A stretch of DNA of 36,788 nucleotides, taken from NCBI GenBank assembly GCA_021464525.1, contig JADRCO010000343.1:1-36788 (forward strand), read 5' to 3'. The notes under the pieces are model-generated. The model was not told the DNA's origin, did not search any database, and saw nothing but the letters and a program-made list of their open reading frames with translations. The DNA is from Rhizophagus sp. LPA8_4_AMF. Lineage: Eukaryota; Glomeromycota; Glomeromycetes; Glomerales; Glomeraceae. Of the stretch, positions 21,601 through 34,002 are shown in pieces (the stretch's first letter is position 1; every line of letters starts with the position of its first letter). The position numbers were made by a program, and so were the translations under genes.

Positions 21601-22857
21601 GCTCAACCCTAATAAACAGGCATAGAATACACTGAGAACGTCACCTGAAGCTAATTTTTTATCAGCGACTAATGTTGAACCAAACCAAAATCCTTGACAG
21701 AATAAGGACAAGGTTAAAAATTGAGTTAAACCTATTCGCAATGCATACGTCCATGCTAAACGTGAAGATACATCATTTGCCTCTTGTAAACATTCATAAT
21801 GTTTATTTTCTTCTTTTTCTTCTCCATTAAATGCGCGAACTGTTTTAATGGCCGCAAGAGCATTTTCAAGAATATTACCAGCTTTTATAAATATATTTCG
21901 TTCTTTAACGATCAATGGACTTGCAGTACGAGAGGTGAGAACAATTACAATGAGTATAAGCGGTGTTGAAGCTAATATAACGAGAGTAAGGATGGCATTT
22001 TTCATAAAAGCCAATATTAAACAACTTGTTATCGTGACAATAGATTGAATAAAATATCCTAAATGTTCAGATATTACGCTACGTATTTCTTCGGTATCCT
22101 TATTCACGCTGGTCAATAAGCCACCAGATGTTATTTCATCGCTTTCAAAGTAACTAATGTTCATTCTTAACAAAGATTTAAAATAAGTTGTCTTCATTCT
22201 TTTTGCTTGTCTTTCACCAGTCCACACCCAACACGTAATCATCAAAGCTGTAAGCGCAAAAGCTCCTATCCCTAACAGTGTAAATTCAAATATTAAAGAA
22301 TTTATTCGTTGTTCAAATAATCGTTTAGTTATGACTCCGGTTTCTTTATCAGTAAACACACCAAATATTCTACCTAAAAAATTTGACAAAAAAGGAATCA
22401 CTAGACCGCTTAATATACTAAAAAACATTCCTAACGTCATGAGAAGATAATCAAATAATGTAGCGAATTGAAATATATGAAAGAAAGATGTAGGTGTGAT
22501 ATTTAATTGAGGTTTTTGTACAGGTAAATATATTGACTTTGAACGGCCATCCGGGTTAATATTATTTGAAGGTTGATGATAATGATGTTGATCTGAATCT
22601 TTACTTGTGAATGTTATGGCTTTGGTGCTGGTTTTTTTAAGTATTGAGTCTCTTAACTTCTGACTTGTAATTTGCTGCGTATTTTCGTCTTCCGTTGATG
22701 CTTTGCCATAATTTAATGATTCATCATCATTATAAAGAATACTCGCACGATTATTATACGTTAAATCGACTAGTTCTACTAGTGTATCGTTTGACGTAAA
22801 ACTACTTATAGAATCAGTTTTATTATTATATACATCTTGTGAAGTGTATTTTTCCAT
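18649..22857 (-). CDS. Full-size ABCB (MDR/Ste6-type) ABC transporter
   Basis: Single uninterrupted frame of 1402 residues, layout TMD-NBD-TMD-NBD, an ATP-driven exporter of the P-glycoprotein/Ste6 class. A hydrophilic N-terminal stretch (1-120) precedes the first membrane domain (about 130-430). NBD1 has Walker A GQSGSGKS (503-510), LSGGQ (610-614), ILILDE (630-635) and His666. The second membrane domain (about 835-1130) leads to NBD2 with Walker A GKSGNGKS (1197-1204), LSGGE (1301-1305), ILILDE (1321-1326) and His1357. Both catalytic Glu are present, so both ATP sites look competent. A charged, Ser-rich linker (about 705-825) contains basic-Ser stretches such as RSQSVRKSRSGWRQS, possible kinase targets. 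Substrate (drug, lipid, peptide pheromone) cannot be told. The lack of any intron contrasts with all the neighbouring genes. Confidence 0.95.
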   Translation of the reverse strand: MEKYTSQDVYNNKTDSISSFTSNDTLVELVDLTYNNRASILYNDDESLNYGKASTEDENTQQITSQKLRDSILKKTSTKAITFTSKDSDQHHYHQPSNNINPDGRSKSIYLPVQKPQLNITPTSFFHIFQFATLFDYLLMTLGMFFSILSGLVIPFLSNFLGRIFGVFTDKETGVITKRLFEQRINSLIFEFTLLGIGAFALTALMITCWVWTGERQAKRMKTTYFKSLLRMNISYFESDEITSGGLLTSVNKDTEEIRSVISEHLGYFIQSIVTITSCLILAFMKNAILTLVILASTPLILIVIVLTSRTASPLIVKERNIFIKAGNILENALAAIKTVRAFNGEEKEENKHYECLQEANDVSSRLAWTYALRIGLTQFLTLSLFCQGFWFGSTLVADKKLASGDVLSVFYACLLGLSVLKGILPRLVAISRAKNAIQPIKELLERIARMELYALNGFKIPKIEGNINFNQVSFSYPSRPDTLVLRNVNLSIPAGKTTVLVGQSGSGKSTITQLIQRLYEPNDGLITLDGRELRILNVSWLRQQIGVVSQEPILFNDTIFKNIAYGKVDYWNTTMDEVIKACKLACIHDTIESLPNGYETHLSEMGKNLSGGQRQRIAIARALIKDPAILILDEATSALDMTSDLKVQEALENCRQNRTTIVVTHQLKHIGDKDLIYVLHEGKIVESGIKAELLNLNGYYNKLANIHSSNPNRKTHELNSINMKLKRQLTLLFHDPQKPPTNVNSSIKRSQSVRKSRSGWRQSIIEEYTFDNSNDNMVDMIQGTATEAISKRYADKSAINDIISYYEDNIEVLVTDESSYANNNMSIFELISKTMDKKVFYGVGLLSAMIDGGISPIFSVVLANLLNTYSIPDRNELLKSSRIFALYVLLIAAVSGTSGLLKYFLLERASERWAVRLRHMGFGNVLRQPQSWFDKSENATGKVTTILISDTESAKFLIGHFAGNVVIGLISLLGGAIWAFIVGWQLTLVGFGSVPVLVLFSELEGYILQKYELKQKIAIETAANEFYQGISSIRTVYSLSIEKIIEDKFQEALRKPFLIGVRKAFISGASTGFLEGLSYFTKALTFWYGAQLVSQGIYDLQKMLIVWTLVIFCTTSASGVLSTVPYYSKSKQAIKSIQKMINLPVILDNVGICPDKLQGSIIFKDVNFSYPERPDIKILDRLSLKLESGQSVALVGKSGNGKSTVAALLQRIYEPNSGSIMLDYENIKDIQLRWLRENIGIVSQEPVLFDMTIAENIAYGKDDATQEKIEIAAKQVNMHEFISSLPNGYNTKLGSTGSQLSGGERQRIAIARVLIRNPKILILDEATSALDTKNESIVQETLNKVQQGRTTLMITHRLKNLRKMSKIVLIEDGKIKESGTHKELMSLRGEYFELIRSGNSY

Positions 22858-23766
22858 GCTCGCGAAATAAAAATTTGAAAATTCTCAAAATTTTCAAAAA
22901 ATTAAATTAAATTTATTATAATAGTAAAAAAATCAAAAGTAAAAAAAAATGAATCAAAAAAAAGGAATCAACTAACATTTAAATAGATTAAAAACAATAT
23001 TAAAAAACAAATATTTTCGTCCTTTAAAAGAAACACAAGAAATTGTTTTATTACATTCGGGTTATATTGTTTCACAATTAGGATTTCTATTTTAGTGTTA
23101 TGAATTGTTTACTGGATTGTATCATAAGATCTACGTTAAGTTATTATGTAATACTGTGTCAAAAGAGCATTTATGAAACTTGTAATTAAAATACATTTTT
23201 GGAATGATCTGGTAATCTGTAAAGTCTGCGCCACACAAATCTGCGCCACGCACTATACATCATTTGGCATAACACTCGGATTTCAGAAAAGGCATTGTTT
23301 AGAATAATTATAACACAACAATATTGCCGGTTTCGAATTTTCTTTTCCTGCGGCGTTGATTAAATAATCTGGAAAAAAATATCTGGAATCTGGAAACGTC
23401 CGAGACCACACAAAAAAATGTTTCAAGCTTAAAATATACATGTTTCAAACCTTTAATGATAGTTATTAATTACTAATAGTAAATATGCACCTCTGGCCCG
23501 AATTATGTCGATTTAGACCGGAATTAAATGTTTTTGGTCGGCATTACTGATACGCAAAAAAAGAGCCGAGTTTGTTATCTGTTATGTTATGTTTAAATTT
23601 TAATTTAATTTTGTAGTGTTTATCGAAACATATTTCTTGAATTTATATTCACATATTAAAATTTATAGCGGAATAACAAAAGTTTAATTAAAATAATGCT
23701 GCATATTTTGAACAGGCGTCCTTACGTACAGTGGAGGAATACGTACATACTACCAGAGTTTAGGAG
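22858..23766. other. Intergenic region upstream of the ABC transporter
   Basis: AT-rich 5' flank of the minus-strand ABC gene, with a more mixed stretch from about 23220. That stretch holds a short direct repeat TCTGCGCCAC(A/G)CA (about 23226 and 23241) and an AATTCGGGCCA word on the minus strand (23494-23504) that also occurs on the plus strand at 1354-1364. These look like worn dispersed-repeat pieces. No convincing exon of the downstream ATPase gene was found here. Confidence 0.45.
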
Positions 23767-24142
23767 TTATGCACTTGCATGTGTTAACGTTAACTCCGGC
23801 CGGGCGTTATGAATAGACTTTATAAAATGAAACTCTACGCCATTATACAATCCAGCTAAATATAAACACACATATGATAGGGAACTGGCTTTATCATTAT
23901 CAAGAATATAAGGCAAGATAGGGTCATAGGTAGAGTTTCGATCCTTAATCTGGATTTTAATAGGGCGTGTTACCACAACTGCATCGGTATTGAATAAGTT
24001 CGTCGTTAACACGCTGTACATCCTTGATTTCACATGAACAAAGATCGACTTCACAGTGCCAATCACCAAAATTGGGAAATTGAACATCTTGTGTTGCTTC
24101 GTAATTTATCGAGTATATCACAAAAAATTTTTTCTTACAATC

Positions 24143-24172
<30 letters not shown>
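23767..24172 (-). other. Unrecognised minus-strand open frames, possible gene relic
   Basis: A stretch with more balanced base composition than its flanks carries two overlapping minus-strand open frames: about 71 codons (24172-23957, Cys-rich at the end: CEVDLCSCEI...RCSCG) and 106 codons (24087-23767). Neither shows a domain I recognise, and they overlap in different frames, so at most one is real in any stretch. The block sits exactly where the first exons of the plus-strand AAA ATPase would be expected and overlaps its first usable ATG. It may be an insertion, a gene remnant, or chance openness of a less AT-rich segment. Confidence 0.25.
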
Positions 24173-26730
<2,558 letters not shown>

Positions 26731-26919
26731 ATTGGTCAAAAAATAGATCTGAGTACGGTGGATTTTGATTGGTTTAATTGTTAGGATTCCATTTTTAGTA
26801 TGGTCCATTTTACCATTCCACTCTTAAAAAGAGCCTAAATGTATGTTGTATAATATTATTTCTTTCAGAAAAAGGATAACAAATATTTGGATAACAAGTA
26901 GGATATTTAACGAAGAATA

Positions 26920-27523
26920 CAGTCAAAGCTCTTTATAGTGAACCCTCGGTTCCAACCATTTTTATTCACTATAACGAATATTTTCAATAACGAAAGATTT
27001 CTTTATAGTGAACTTAAAATTAATATGATACAAAAAAAAATTTCTTTAACGAAAGTAATTTTGTTAATTTTTGATTGCCTTAAGATTTTCTAATTCTGTA
27101 TATATTATTGGTTGATAAAACCAATGAAGTATTTTTTATAAATCCCTCAAAGCTCCTTTATTAATAATACAGTATTATTATTTCTAATTTTTTATTCTCT
27201 TTTGTATCAGGATTTGGAATTATTATAACTATAACTTTTTATCTGATAATAGTTCTATTAGCATTTCATAATAAATTTCCTAATTTCTTATATAAATAAT
27301 TTCATTGTTATTATTCAGTTTAATATCAATATTAATATTTTAATGATTCACATGATATTTACTATAAATTTATAATATATTATATATGTTCTATAGTAAA
27401 TTTTTAAAACGTTCACTATATACAATATCGAGATTTTATTAGTAAGTTTACTATAAGTGAACTGGGGAAATAAAAAAAGTTCACTATAAGCCAAATTTAC
27501 TATAACGAGCTTCACTTTGACTG
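26920..27523. mobile_element. 604-bp MITE with pogo/Tc1-mariner-type ends and TA target duplication
   Basis: The left end starts CAGTCAAAGCTCTTTATAGT at 26920. The right end, read on the minus strand from 27523, starts CAGTCAAAG, then GCTCGTTATAGT after a 3-base insertion. The element is flanked by TA on both sides (26918-26919 and 27524-27525), the target choice of the Tc1/mariner-pogo superfamily, and the CAGTCAAA...CTATAACGAA style of end is typical of pogo/Tigger-like elements. TTCACTATA and its complement recur several times near both ends as subterminal repeats. No transposase frame exists inside, so it is non-autonomous. It lies in the gap between the AAA ATPase and COQ1 genes. Confidence 0.85.
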
Positions 27524-27792
27524 TAGATACTTTTAACCTTACCATCAAATTCTGTGATTATATCGAAATCAAATTATGGTTTAGATCATATTCTTGTGAC
27601 ATTTAATAATTTGAACCCCTGAAAGTTTTCCATTTATAGTTAAACTAGATAAAAAATTATGTCGAATTGTCGATGAAAAAAAAATTTTTGTATATATATA
27701 TATATATAAAATCAATTAAAAAAAAAATATTTGGTAAAATTATTTTTTTTTTTAAAAAAATTTTCAAAATAAGCTTTTTTAGTAGCACGAGG

Positions 27793-29416
27793 ATGGTGCA
27801 CATATATTCTAGAAAAATATTACTATCAATGCATAAATGGCATCGAGCGCATACGCCTTTAAAATTAGTAATCATAACAAGAGCACAAAAATCAACATTG
27901 ACAACAGATACAAAAACGTCATCATCAAAAGAGATATCACCAACATTTCTAGAACGTATTTCAAATAGCTTTAATATAGTTAAATCTTCAATATTTAAAG
28001 AAAAATATTCTAGTAAAGACAACGACAAATTAAAAGAAATTTTTGGGGGAGGATCAACAGCATCAAAAAATTTTATTGATAGAACAGATACATGGAATCA
28101 AGCAATAGCAGAAGCGGAAAAATTAGTTCAAGATGGAAAAAAAGATATTAAATATATTGATCCAATTAAACTTGTAGGTAAAGATTTACTAGATCTAACA
28201 AAAAACATTAAAAGGCTATTAGGAAGCGGACATCCGTTATTAACCACTATAAGTGAATATTACTTTTCTTCTGAAGGAAAACATATTAGACCCTTAATTG
28301 TATTATTAATGTCACAAGCAACAAGCATTGCCTCAAAACAATATAATGCTGTTTACACAGAACATTTTCAAACAATAGATAAACCATTAACAACATCACC
28401 ATTATTTGAAACACTAAATAATAAAGACACTTCTTCAACTCTATATTATCCATCATTTTCTTCAACAGGTACAATAATTCTTCCAACTCAAAGAAGATTA
28501 GCAGAAATTATAGAAATGATTCACACAGCATCGTTATTCCATGATGACGTAATTGATGAATCAGAAACAAGACGTAATAATCCTTCTGCTAATATAAGTT
28601 TTGGTAATAAAATGGCAATACTTGCAGGAGATTTTTTATTAGCTAGGGCATCAGTTGCGTTAGCCCGTCTGCGTAACCCGGAAGTTATTGAGTTATTAGC
28701 TACCGTTATTGCTAATTTAGTTGAAGGTGAATTTATGCAGCTTAAAAATGTACCTTCTAAAGGTACAACTACCTTTGAATATTATATGGAAAAAACTTAT
28801 ATGAAAACTGCTAGTTTAATAGCAAAAGGTTGTCGTGCTGCTTCAGTATTAGGTGGTTCTACTCAAGAAGTATCAGAAATTGCTTATACTTATGGTAGAA
28901 ATGTTGGTTTGGCTTTTCAAGTAAGTATTTTTTAATAGGTTTCCTTTAAAAAATAAAAATTTTACTTTTTTTTAATTTTTCTTCACTTGTAGCTGGTAGA
29001 TGATATGTTAGATTTTATTGCTAGTTCAAAAGAACTAGGTAAACCTGCTGGAGCTGATTTAAGACTAGGTTTAGCTACAGCTCCTGTATTATATGCATGG
29101 GAGGAATATCCTGAATTAGGTCCACTAATAAAACGTAAATTCTCTCAAGAAGGAGATGTAAAAAAAGTAAGATTTTTTTTTTTTAAAAAACACAAAAAAA
29201 TGTTTTAGAAATATTAGCATTCAATATCTTACCTTTAAATTATTCGTTTTTTAGGCGAGTGAATTAGTTTATCAAAGTAATGGAATAGAACAAACAAAAC
29301 TATTAGCCGCTTCACATTGTCAAACAGCTATTAATTCTATATTAAAATTACCTGAATCCGATGCTCGTAATGCTTTGATTCAGTTATCACAAAAAATATT
29401 AACAAGAAAAAAATGA
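27793..29416 (+). CDS. Mitochondrial trans-polyprenyl diphosphate synthase (ubiquinone side chain)
   Basis: Predicted 487-residue enzyme that builds the polyprenyl tail of ubiquinone in mitochondria. Three exons: 27793-28920, 28993-29166, 29255-29416; GT-AG, phase 0. The ATG at 27793 is preferred because the frame upstream (ATG at 27673) is translation of T/A tracts. From 27793 the N-terminus is basic and hydroxylated with no acid for over 40 residues, a mitochondrial presequence. Family motifs: EGKHIRP (161-167), first Asp-rich DDVIDE (251-256) with RR, GDFLLARA, NLVEGEFMQLKN, KTASLIAKGCRA, and second Asp-rich LVDDMLDF (377-384). Small residues Ala and Ser at -5 and -4 before the first Asp-rich motif fit a long-chain product. 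A Ser/Thr-rich insert of about 50 residues before the first Asp-rich motif resembles that of other fungal Coq1 proteins. Tail length cannot be read from sequence. Confidence 0.93.
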
Positions 29417-29723
29417 AAAATAGATTTTTGTATAAATGATCGATAATTTAACCAATTATAGAAATCATATTGATAATCATGAATGGAAACATGTAACATT
29501 TGTCTAGTTATTACATTTGTCTAGTTATTGGCATAAATTTTATTATTATTTTACTTTTTCTACAAATAAAGATAATAATAACAATTAAAGAGAGAAAATG
29601 GCGGGAGCGATTTTGATTTTCTAGTTTTCTAATTTTTTTTATTGTGGATGAATATTTTATGGATATTAAGGTAATCGGAACTTCGAAGTAGGAAAGAAGA
29701 GAATAAACCCAATCACCGAATAT
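29417..29723. other. Convergent gap COQ1 / cation exchanger with a 17-bp duplication
   Basis: This 307-bp gap holds both 3' UTRs. A perfect 17-bp tandem duplication, ACATTTGTCTAGTTATT at 29496-29512 and 29513-29529, lies just beyond the COQ1 stop codon. No gene. Confidence 0.6.
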
Positions 29724-31927
29724 TTAATGACTACCACCACCCTCTCCTTCGTGACCAATCCCTAACAATTCTGGTGGAAGATTTCTACTCCAAGGATTAC
29801 ATTTCAAAGTTTCAATTCCCGGAACTTCAGGTACATTCGGGAGATAGAAGAATGCAACCGCAATAATAAGATAAGAAACCTAAAAAAAAAAATAAAATAA
29901 AATAATTTAAGTAAAAATTCTTTTAAAAATAATGAAATCTTATTGAATATACTTACTATAAGCATATAACCTTCTAACCAATTTGCTTTACCGTCTGCAA
30001 CTAAATAATTTACAATTAACACCGCACAAGCTAATACACAAATTTCCAATGTATTGAAATCTAATGTCAATGGTCTCGATGTAATCCATCCGACAAGTAC
30101 AAGAACTGGTGTGACTAAAAGTGCAATTTGCTTTTATCCAAATATAAGCATATGTGTAATTAATTAATTAATATATAAATTAAAGTAATATCAATTTTCT
30201 TAAAAAAAGAAAGATTAACTTACAACTGATGTATTAAGAATTAAACCGACAGCAGTATCAACTTTATCTTCAGAGGCTTCTTTTATAGCATCATAATGTT
30301 CCATGAAATTGGATACGACTGATTTAAAAAAATTTTAATTAATATAAAAAGTAAATTCATATTTACAATTATTAAAATAGTATTTTAAACATACCACAAA
30401 GTGGCAAAAGGACCATTCCAATAAACCCGTTACCAAGATGAAAACTATGGGCCAAATGTTCAATACTTGTAACCAAATATCTAGCACACACAGTGATACC
30501 TGTAATAGAAGCGACAATTCTACAAAAAAATTTCATTTGAGTAAATATATTTTTTTTAAAAAAAAAACTCGAATTTGGCATTAGAACATAATATACTTAC
30601 AAAAATAGGTCAAATACGAGGAAATATTGTGCTTCGTTATGATGTTGTTCAGCATTATCAACAGTCTAAATAAATGAGTTTTTTTTAATCATAATGTTCA
30701 AAAAACCTTGTAGATCTTTTACAAAAAAAAAAAAAACCTCATGAGCATGTGTTTTTAATTGAAAGACTAATAATCCAGCATATACGAATAATAAAATAAT
30801 AGCAGTAGCATGACTAATATTTTGTAAATCGCATTCGACGTTTGTCCCAGCTGGAGCAGCAATTTTAAATGCCGCAGGTGTTACTAAAGCAAGAACTGCA
30901 AGAGCGAGAGTTGAAGCACTTGTAGATACAAAAAGTTGTGTAGTTAAATGTGCATTCATGGATTGACGACGTGCCCCCTTTCTCGGCCAAGACCCTGCCA
31001 AAAACACAACACCAAGAATCTACAAGATTTAAAATAAATGCGCGTTTAATTAATTATAATGATATAAGTAAAAGTTCTTTCGGAATCAAGGACATCGCTT
31101 AAAACTTACCAATAAAATATTACATAAAATGGCACCAAGTACGGAAGAACGGACAATCGCGTATTGTTTATCCATTAAGGCATAACTCGAAATTACAAGT
31201 TCAACAAAATTTCCAGCAAAAGCGTGAAGTACTGCTCCATAAGACTTAAATATAATAAAAGAAGTTAACTGTTAGCATTTAACCTTAACTGAGAAAATCA
31301 CTTTAAAGACAAAGAAAGAGAATTTTTCATTGATGTTTAACGCCATAATATATGTTTTCAAAAATAACAATTCAGCTCTTACAAAAATGATGAGATAAAA
31401 AAGAATTTATAATATAACCAGCTAACTTGAATTTTGAATGGTTGAAATAATAAATTGAAGAAAGAATTCTTTCTTACCGGATGCAATCTTGCTGAAAGAT
31501 CATTTATGCCCACAGACAAAATTTTTGCCATGGGAACAATTGCCAAAAAGTTGAAGAAAAATAATATAGATTCATTTACACCAAATCTCTTCATAATAAT
31601 TGCAGGAGGAAGAAAAACCAATAAAAAATTTGATTTAAACATTTGTAAAACTGCTCTCGTATTTCTGTACCATTTTACGGGACTTTTTGTAATGATTTGA
31701 TTTTTTTGATTTTTATGCTTTCGTGGTGATTCTACATCATGTTGAAATTCAACGTTCTCTTTTTCATGTGCATAGTGAGCATATTGTGGTTGGTTTATGT
31801 CATAATGTACATGATTATTTGGGGGATAATTATGATTAGGTTCGACTAATATACTTCTTCGATTAGAAAAATTATTATCATATTCTGGTACATTTCCCGT
31901 TCCAGACGGATATTCGTAGTATGACAT
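29724..31927 (-). CDS. CAX-family cation/H+ exchanger (vacuolar Ca2+/H+ type)
   Basis: Predicted 493 residues in eight exons: 31927-31478, 31244-31110, 31019-30738, 30665-30601, 30519-30395, 30318-30224, 30130-29957, 29879-29724 (GT-AG, phases agree). A hydrophilic N-terminal tail of about 95 residues rich in His, Asn and Tyr precedes about 11 membrane helices. Landmarks parallel yeast Vcx1: NFLLVFLPPAI, FLFNFLAI-like FFFNFLAIVPMAKIL, a long central loop with HTHAHETVDNAEQHH, and VTPVLVLVGW...TLDFNTLE...NYLVADGKANWLEG. The two ion-binding signatures are variant: GNFVEL (161-166) where GNA(V/T)EL is usual, and SNFMEH (355-360) where GNAAEH is usual. The key Glu of each (165, 359) is kept. It should move cations into the vacuole in exchange for protons; Ca2+ versus Mn2+ or monovalent ions cannot be decided. 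Confidence 0.9.
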
Positions 31928-32740
31928 GTTTATAACGTTTTCTCTTCAATTAGGAGGATAAGTAGTGCGAGTAGTGAGGGTAAAGGAATTAAGGAATTAT
32001 TGTTATATTTGCGAGGGAAATTTGTAAAATACGTCTTTACGACTTTACAAAAATTCAAATGAGAGTAGGAGTAAGTATAAAATCCGCTAAAAGAATAAAT
32101 TATAAAGAAAAAAATTAGTACTTAGTATTAAAAATCACATAGATGTGTAGTCACATTTGTTTCTATACAAACCTCGCTCCTGCCAATAAAAATAATAAAA
32201 AAAGCAAAAGTTCTATCTAGAAAAATTTTTCCTGTCGAAATTTATTCATTCGAGAACTATTCTAAAATGTGAGTACAAAATATGCGAATCTAAATTTAAT
32301 GTAACCATATCATATAAATTATTGTCCAATTTGTCCATTTAAGATTTGTACTTCACATCCAAATACGCACATAATTTTATTTTTGTTCTCGCTATTTGCT
32401 GTTTAATTTATGATGAAAATCGCTTTTGCGTTTGTATTAAAAATCGGCTGACAAACAAATTTCTTTCCATATTAAGCGGCAGAGCACGGAACTAATTATT
32501 AAAACCTTCTATCATAGAAATTTTTTTATTAAGTTTTTGCATTAACATTTAATAATTATAACATTAATAAAGTAATTCTAATTTTAAATTATTATTATTT
32601 GTTATTTACCAAAATTAACACTACATAGGTGTGATGATACCTTACCATCTATGGGCAGGTAAATTTACTAATTATGACTAATTATTGGATTTGTTAAAAA
32701 ATTCATATATTCAAGTCGGAAAAAAGTTCAGACCAAAATT
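31928..32740. other. Divergent promoter region, cation exchanger / Fic gene
   Basis: This 813-bp gap separates the divergent start codons at 31927 and 32741. AT-rich, no open frame of note. A GTTCAGACCAAAATTA word (32726-32741) runs directly into the Fic start codon and nearly repeats a word at 1376-1390. No clear TATA box was identified for either gene. Confidence 0.45.
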
Positions 32741-34002
32741 ATGTTACGAAAGTTTCTTTTAGTAAATACTGCTCATAGCAAAAATTTTCAACACCGATTA
32801 TTTTTCTCATCAAGTAAAAAATCTCATGAGTATAATATGAAACAAGAGGAAAGGCTTACTCTATTAAATAAGGTTTTTTTTCTTTTTTATTTTATATATA
32901 TGTGCCAAGATTAATTTTCTAACCTATTTTGTTCACAGATCTACTCGCCTATTTTGAAACTCGATAAGGGATCACAAGAACAAATTAAACTTTTCAAGTC
33001 TGGAAGGATTTGGGAAAACTATTTTCATCCATTTGAATGGCACGCAAAAGATTATGGTATATTTTTATATTTTATATTTTTTCATCTTAAAATACTAATT
33101 GGTTTTTATTTCAGAATTTCAAGCAAAACACATTAATTTTTTAAAAGAAATTGATACTCTTAAAAGATCCACGCGATTATCAGCTGTAGATCTTTTACAA
33201 CATATGACTGTGAGCTTTACGCAGCAAAGCTGCGCTATAGAAGGAAATGAATTAGATGTGGTAGAAACACAAAAAATTTGGGATTTATTAAATAAAGATT
33301 ATAACTTGGATGATTTGCTAAAAAATAACGAAATATCATTACCAGCACCATGTTCTCTTTCTAGTAAATCAGAAAATGATGTTATTGAAATTCGGAATCA
33401 TTTACTTGTCACTTACTTACTTTATAATACTTTATTTAAATTGCGACATGAAATAAGTCTTAATGATATTAAGAGAATTCATTACATTATTTTGAAAGAT
33501 ACATTAAAAGATAAATATAAATTAGAGGAAAATAAAATTCAACATGCAGGAGAGTTTCGAATGGTAGACGTAAGGGCAGGCGGTTTTCATTTAACTGTTT
33601 ATCCAGTAAGTTATAATTTTTTTTTAATGGTTAAAGAATTTAATAATATAAATTTAATTTTTGCAGTTTTCAATAGAAGTACCTGCATTAATGGAAAGAT
33701 TTATACAATTTCGTAATGAATGTATTAAAAACACCAGTTTTCACACTCTCTTAATTGCATGTCGTATACTTTCAGCTTTTCTTCATATTCATCCGTTTAT
33801 TGATGGTAATGGGCGTGTTGGTCGTTCAATTATGACATTATATCTTATTCGGAATGGTTATCCGCCTAATGTTTTTGAACAAATTACACAAAAAGAATAT
33901 GCGTATGCATTATTTCTAGCACAAGCAATGAAGGAACCAACCTTATTATATGATATGATAACGCAAAATATCTTTAAAATTTTATTAAAATATCAAAAAT
34001 AA
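32741..34002 (+). CDS. Fic-domain protein AMPylase, class II (N-terminal inhibitory helix)
   Basis: Predicted 358 residues in four exons: 32741-32872, 32939-33056, 33115-33605, 33667-34002 (GT-AG, phases agree). The Fic active-site motif HPFIDGNGRVGR (289-300) is complete, including catalytic His289 and the nucleotide-binding Gly-Asn-Gly-Arg. Upstream, SCAIEG (122-127) fits the inhibitory motif (S/T)xxxE(G/N), with Glu126 expected to block ATP binding until released, as in FICD/HYPE and bacterial class II Fics. A flap-like segment GEFRMVDVRAGGFHLTVYP lies before the active site. Fic enzymes of this type transfer AMP to Ser/Thr/Tyr hydroxyls of target proteins. There are no TPR repeats and no clear membrane anchor, unlike animal FICD. 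The first 30 residues are basic and hydroxylated (MLRKFLLVNTAHSK...), so mitochondrial targeting is possible. The target is unknown. Confidence 0.92.

Noticed and set aside
19000-22100. Plus-strand open frames opposite the ABC transporter
   Set aside because: They are shadows of the conserved minus-strand transporter frame.
26731-26919. Extra exon of the AAA ATPase gene before the MITE
   Set aside because: The family C-terminus is already complete at 26730 and the following stretch has stops in all frames soon after.
27673-27792. Upstream in-frame ATG of COQ1
   Set aside because: It would add 40 residues of Ile/Lys/Phe encoded by T/A tracts; the ATG at 27793 gives a normal mitochondrial presequence.
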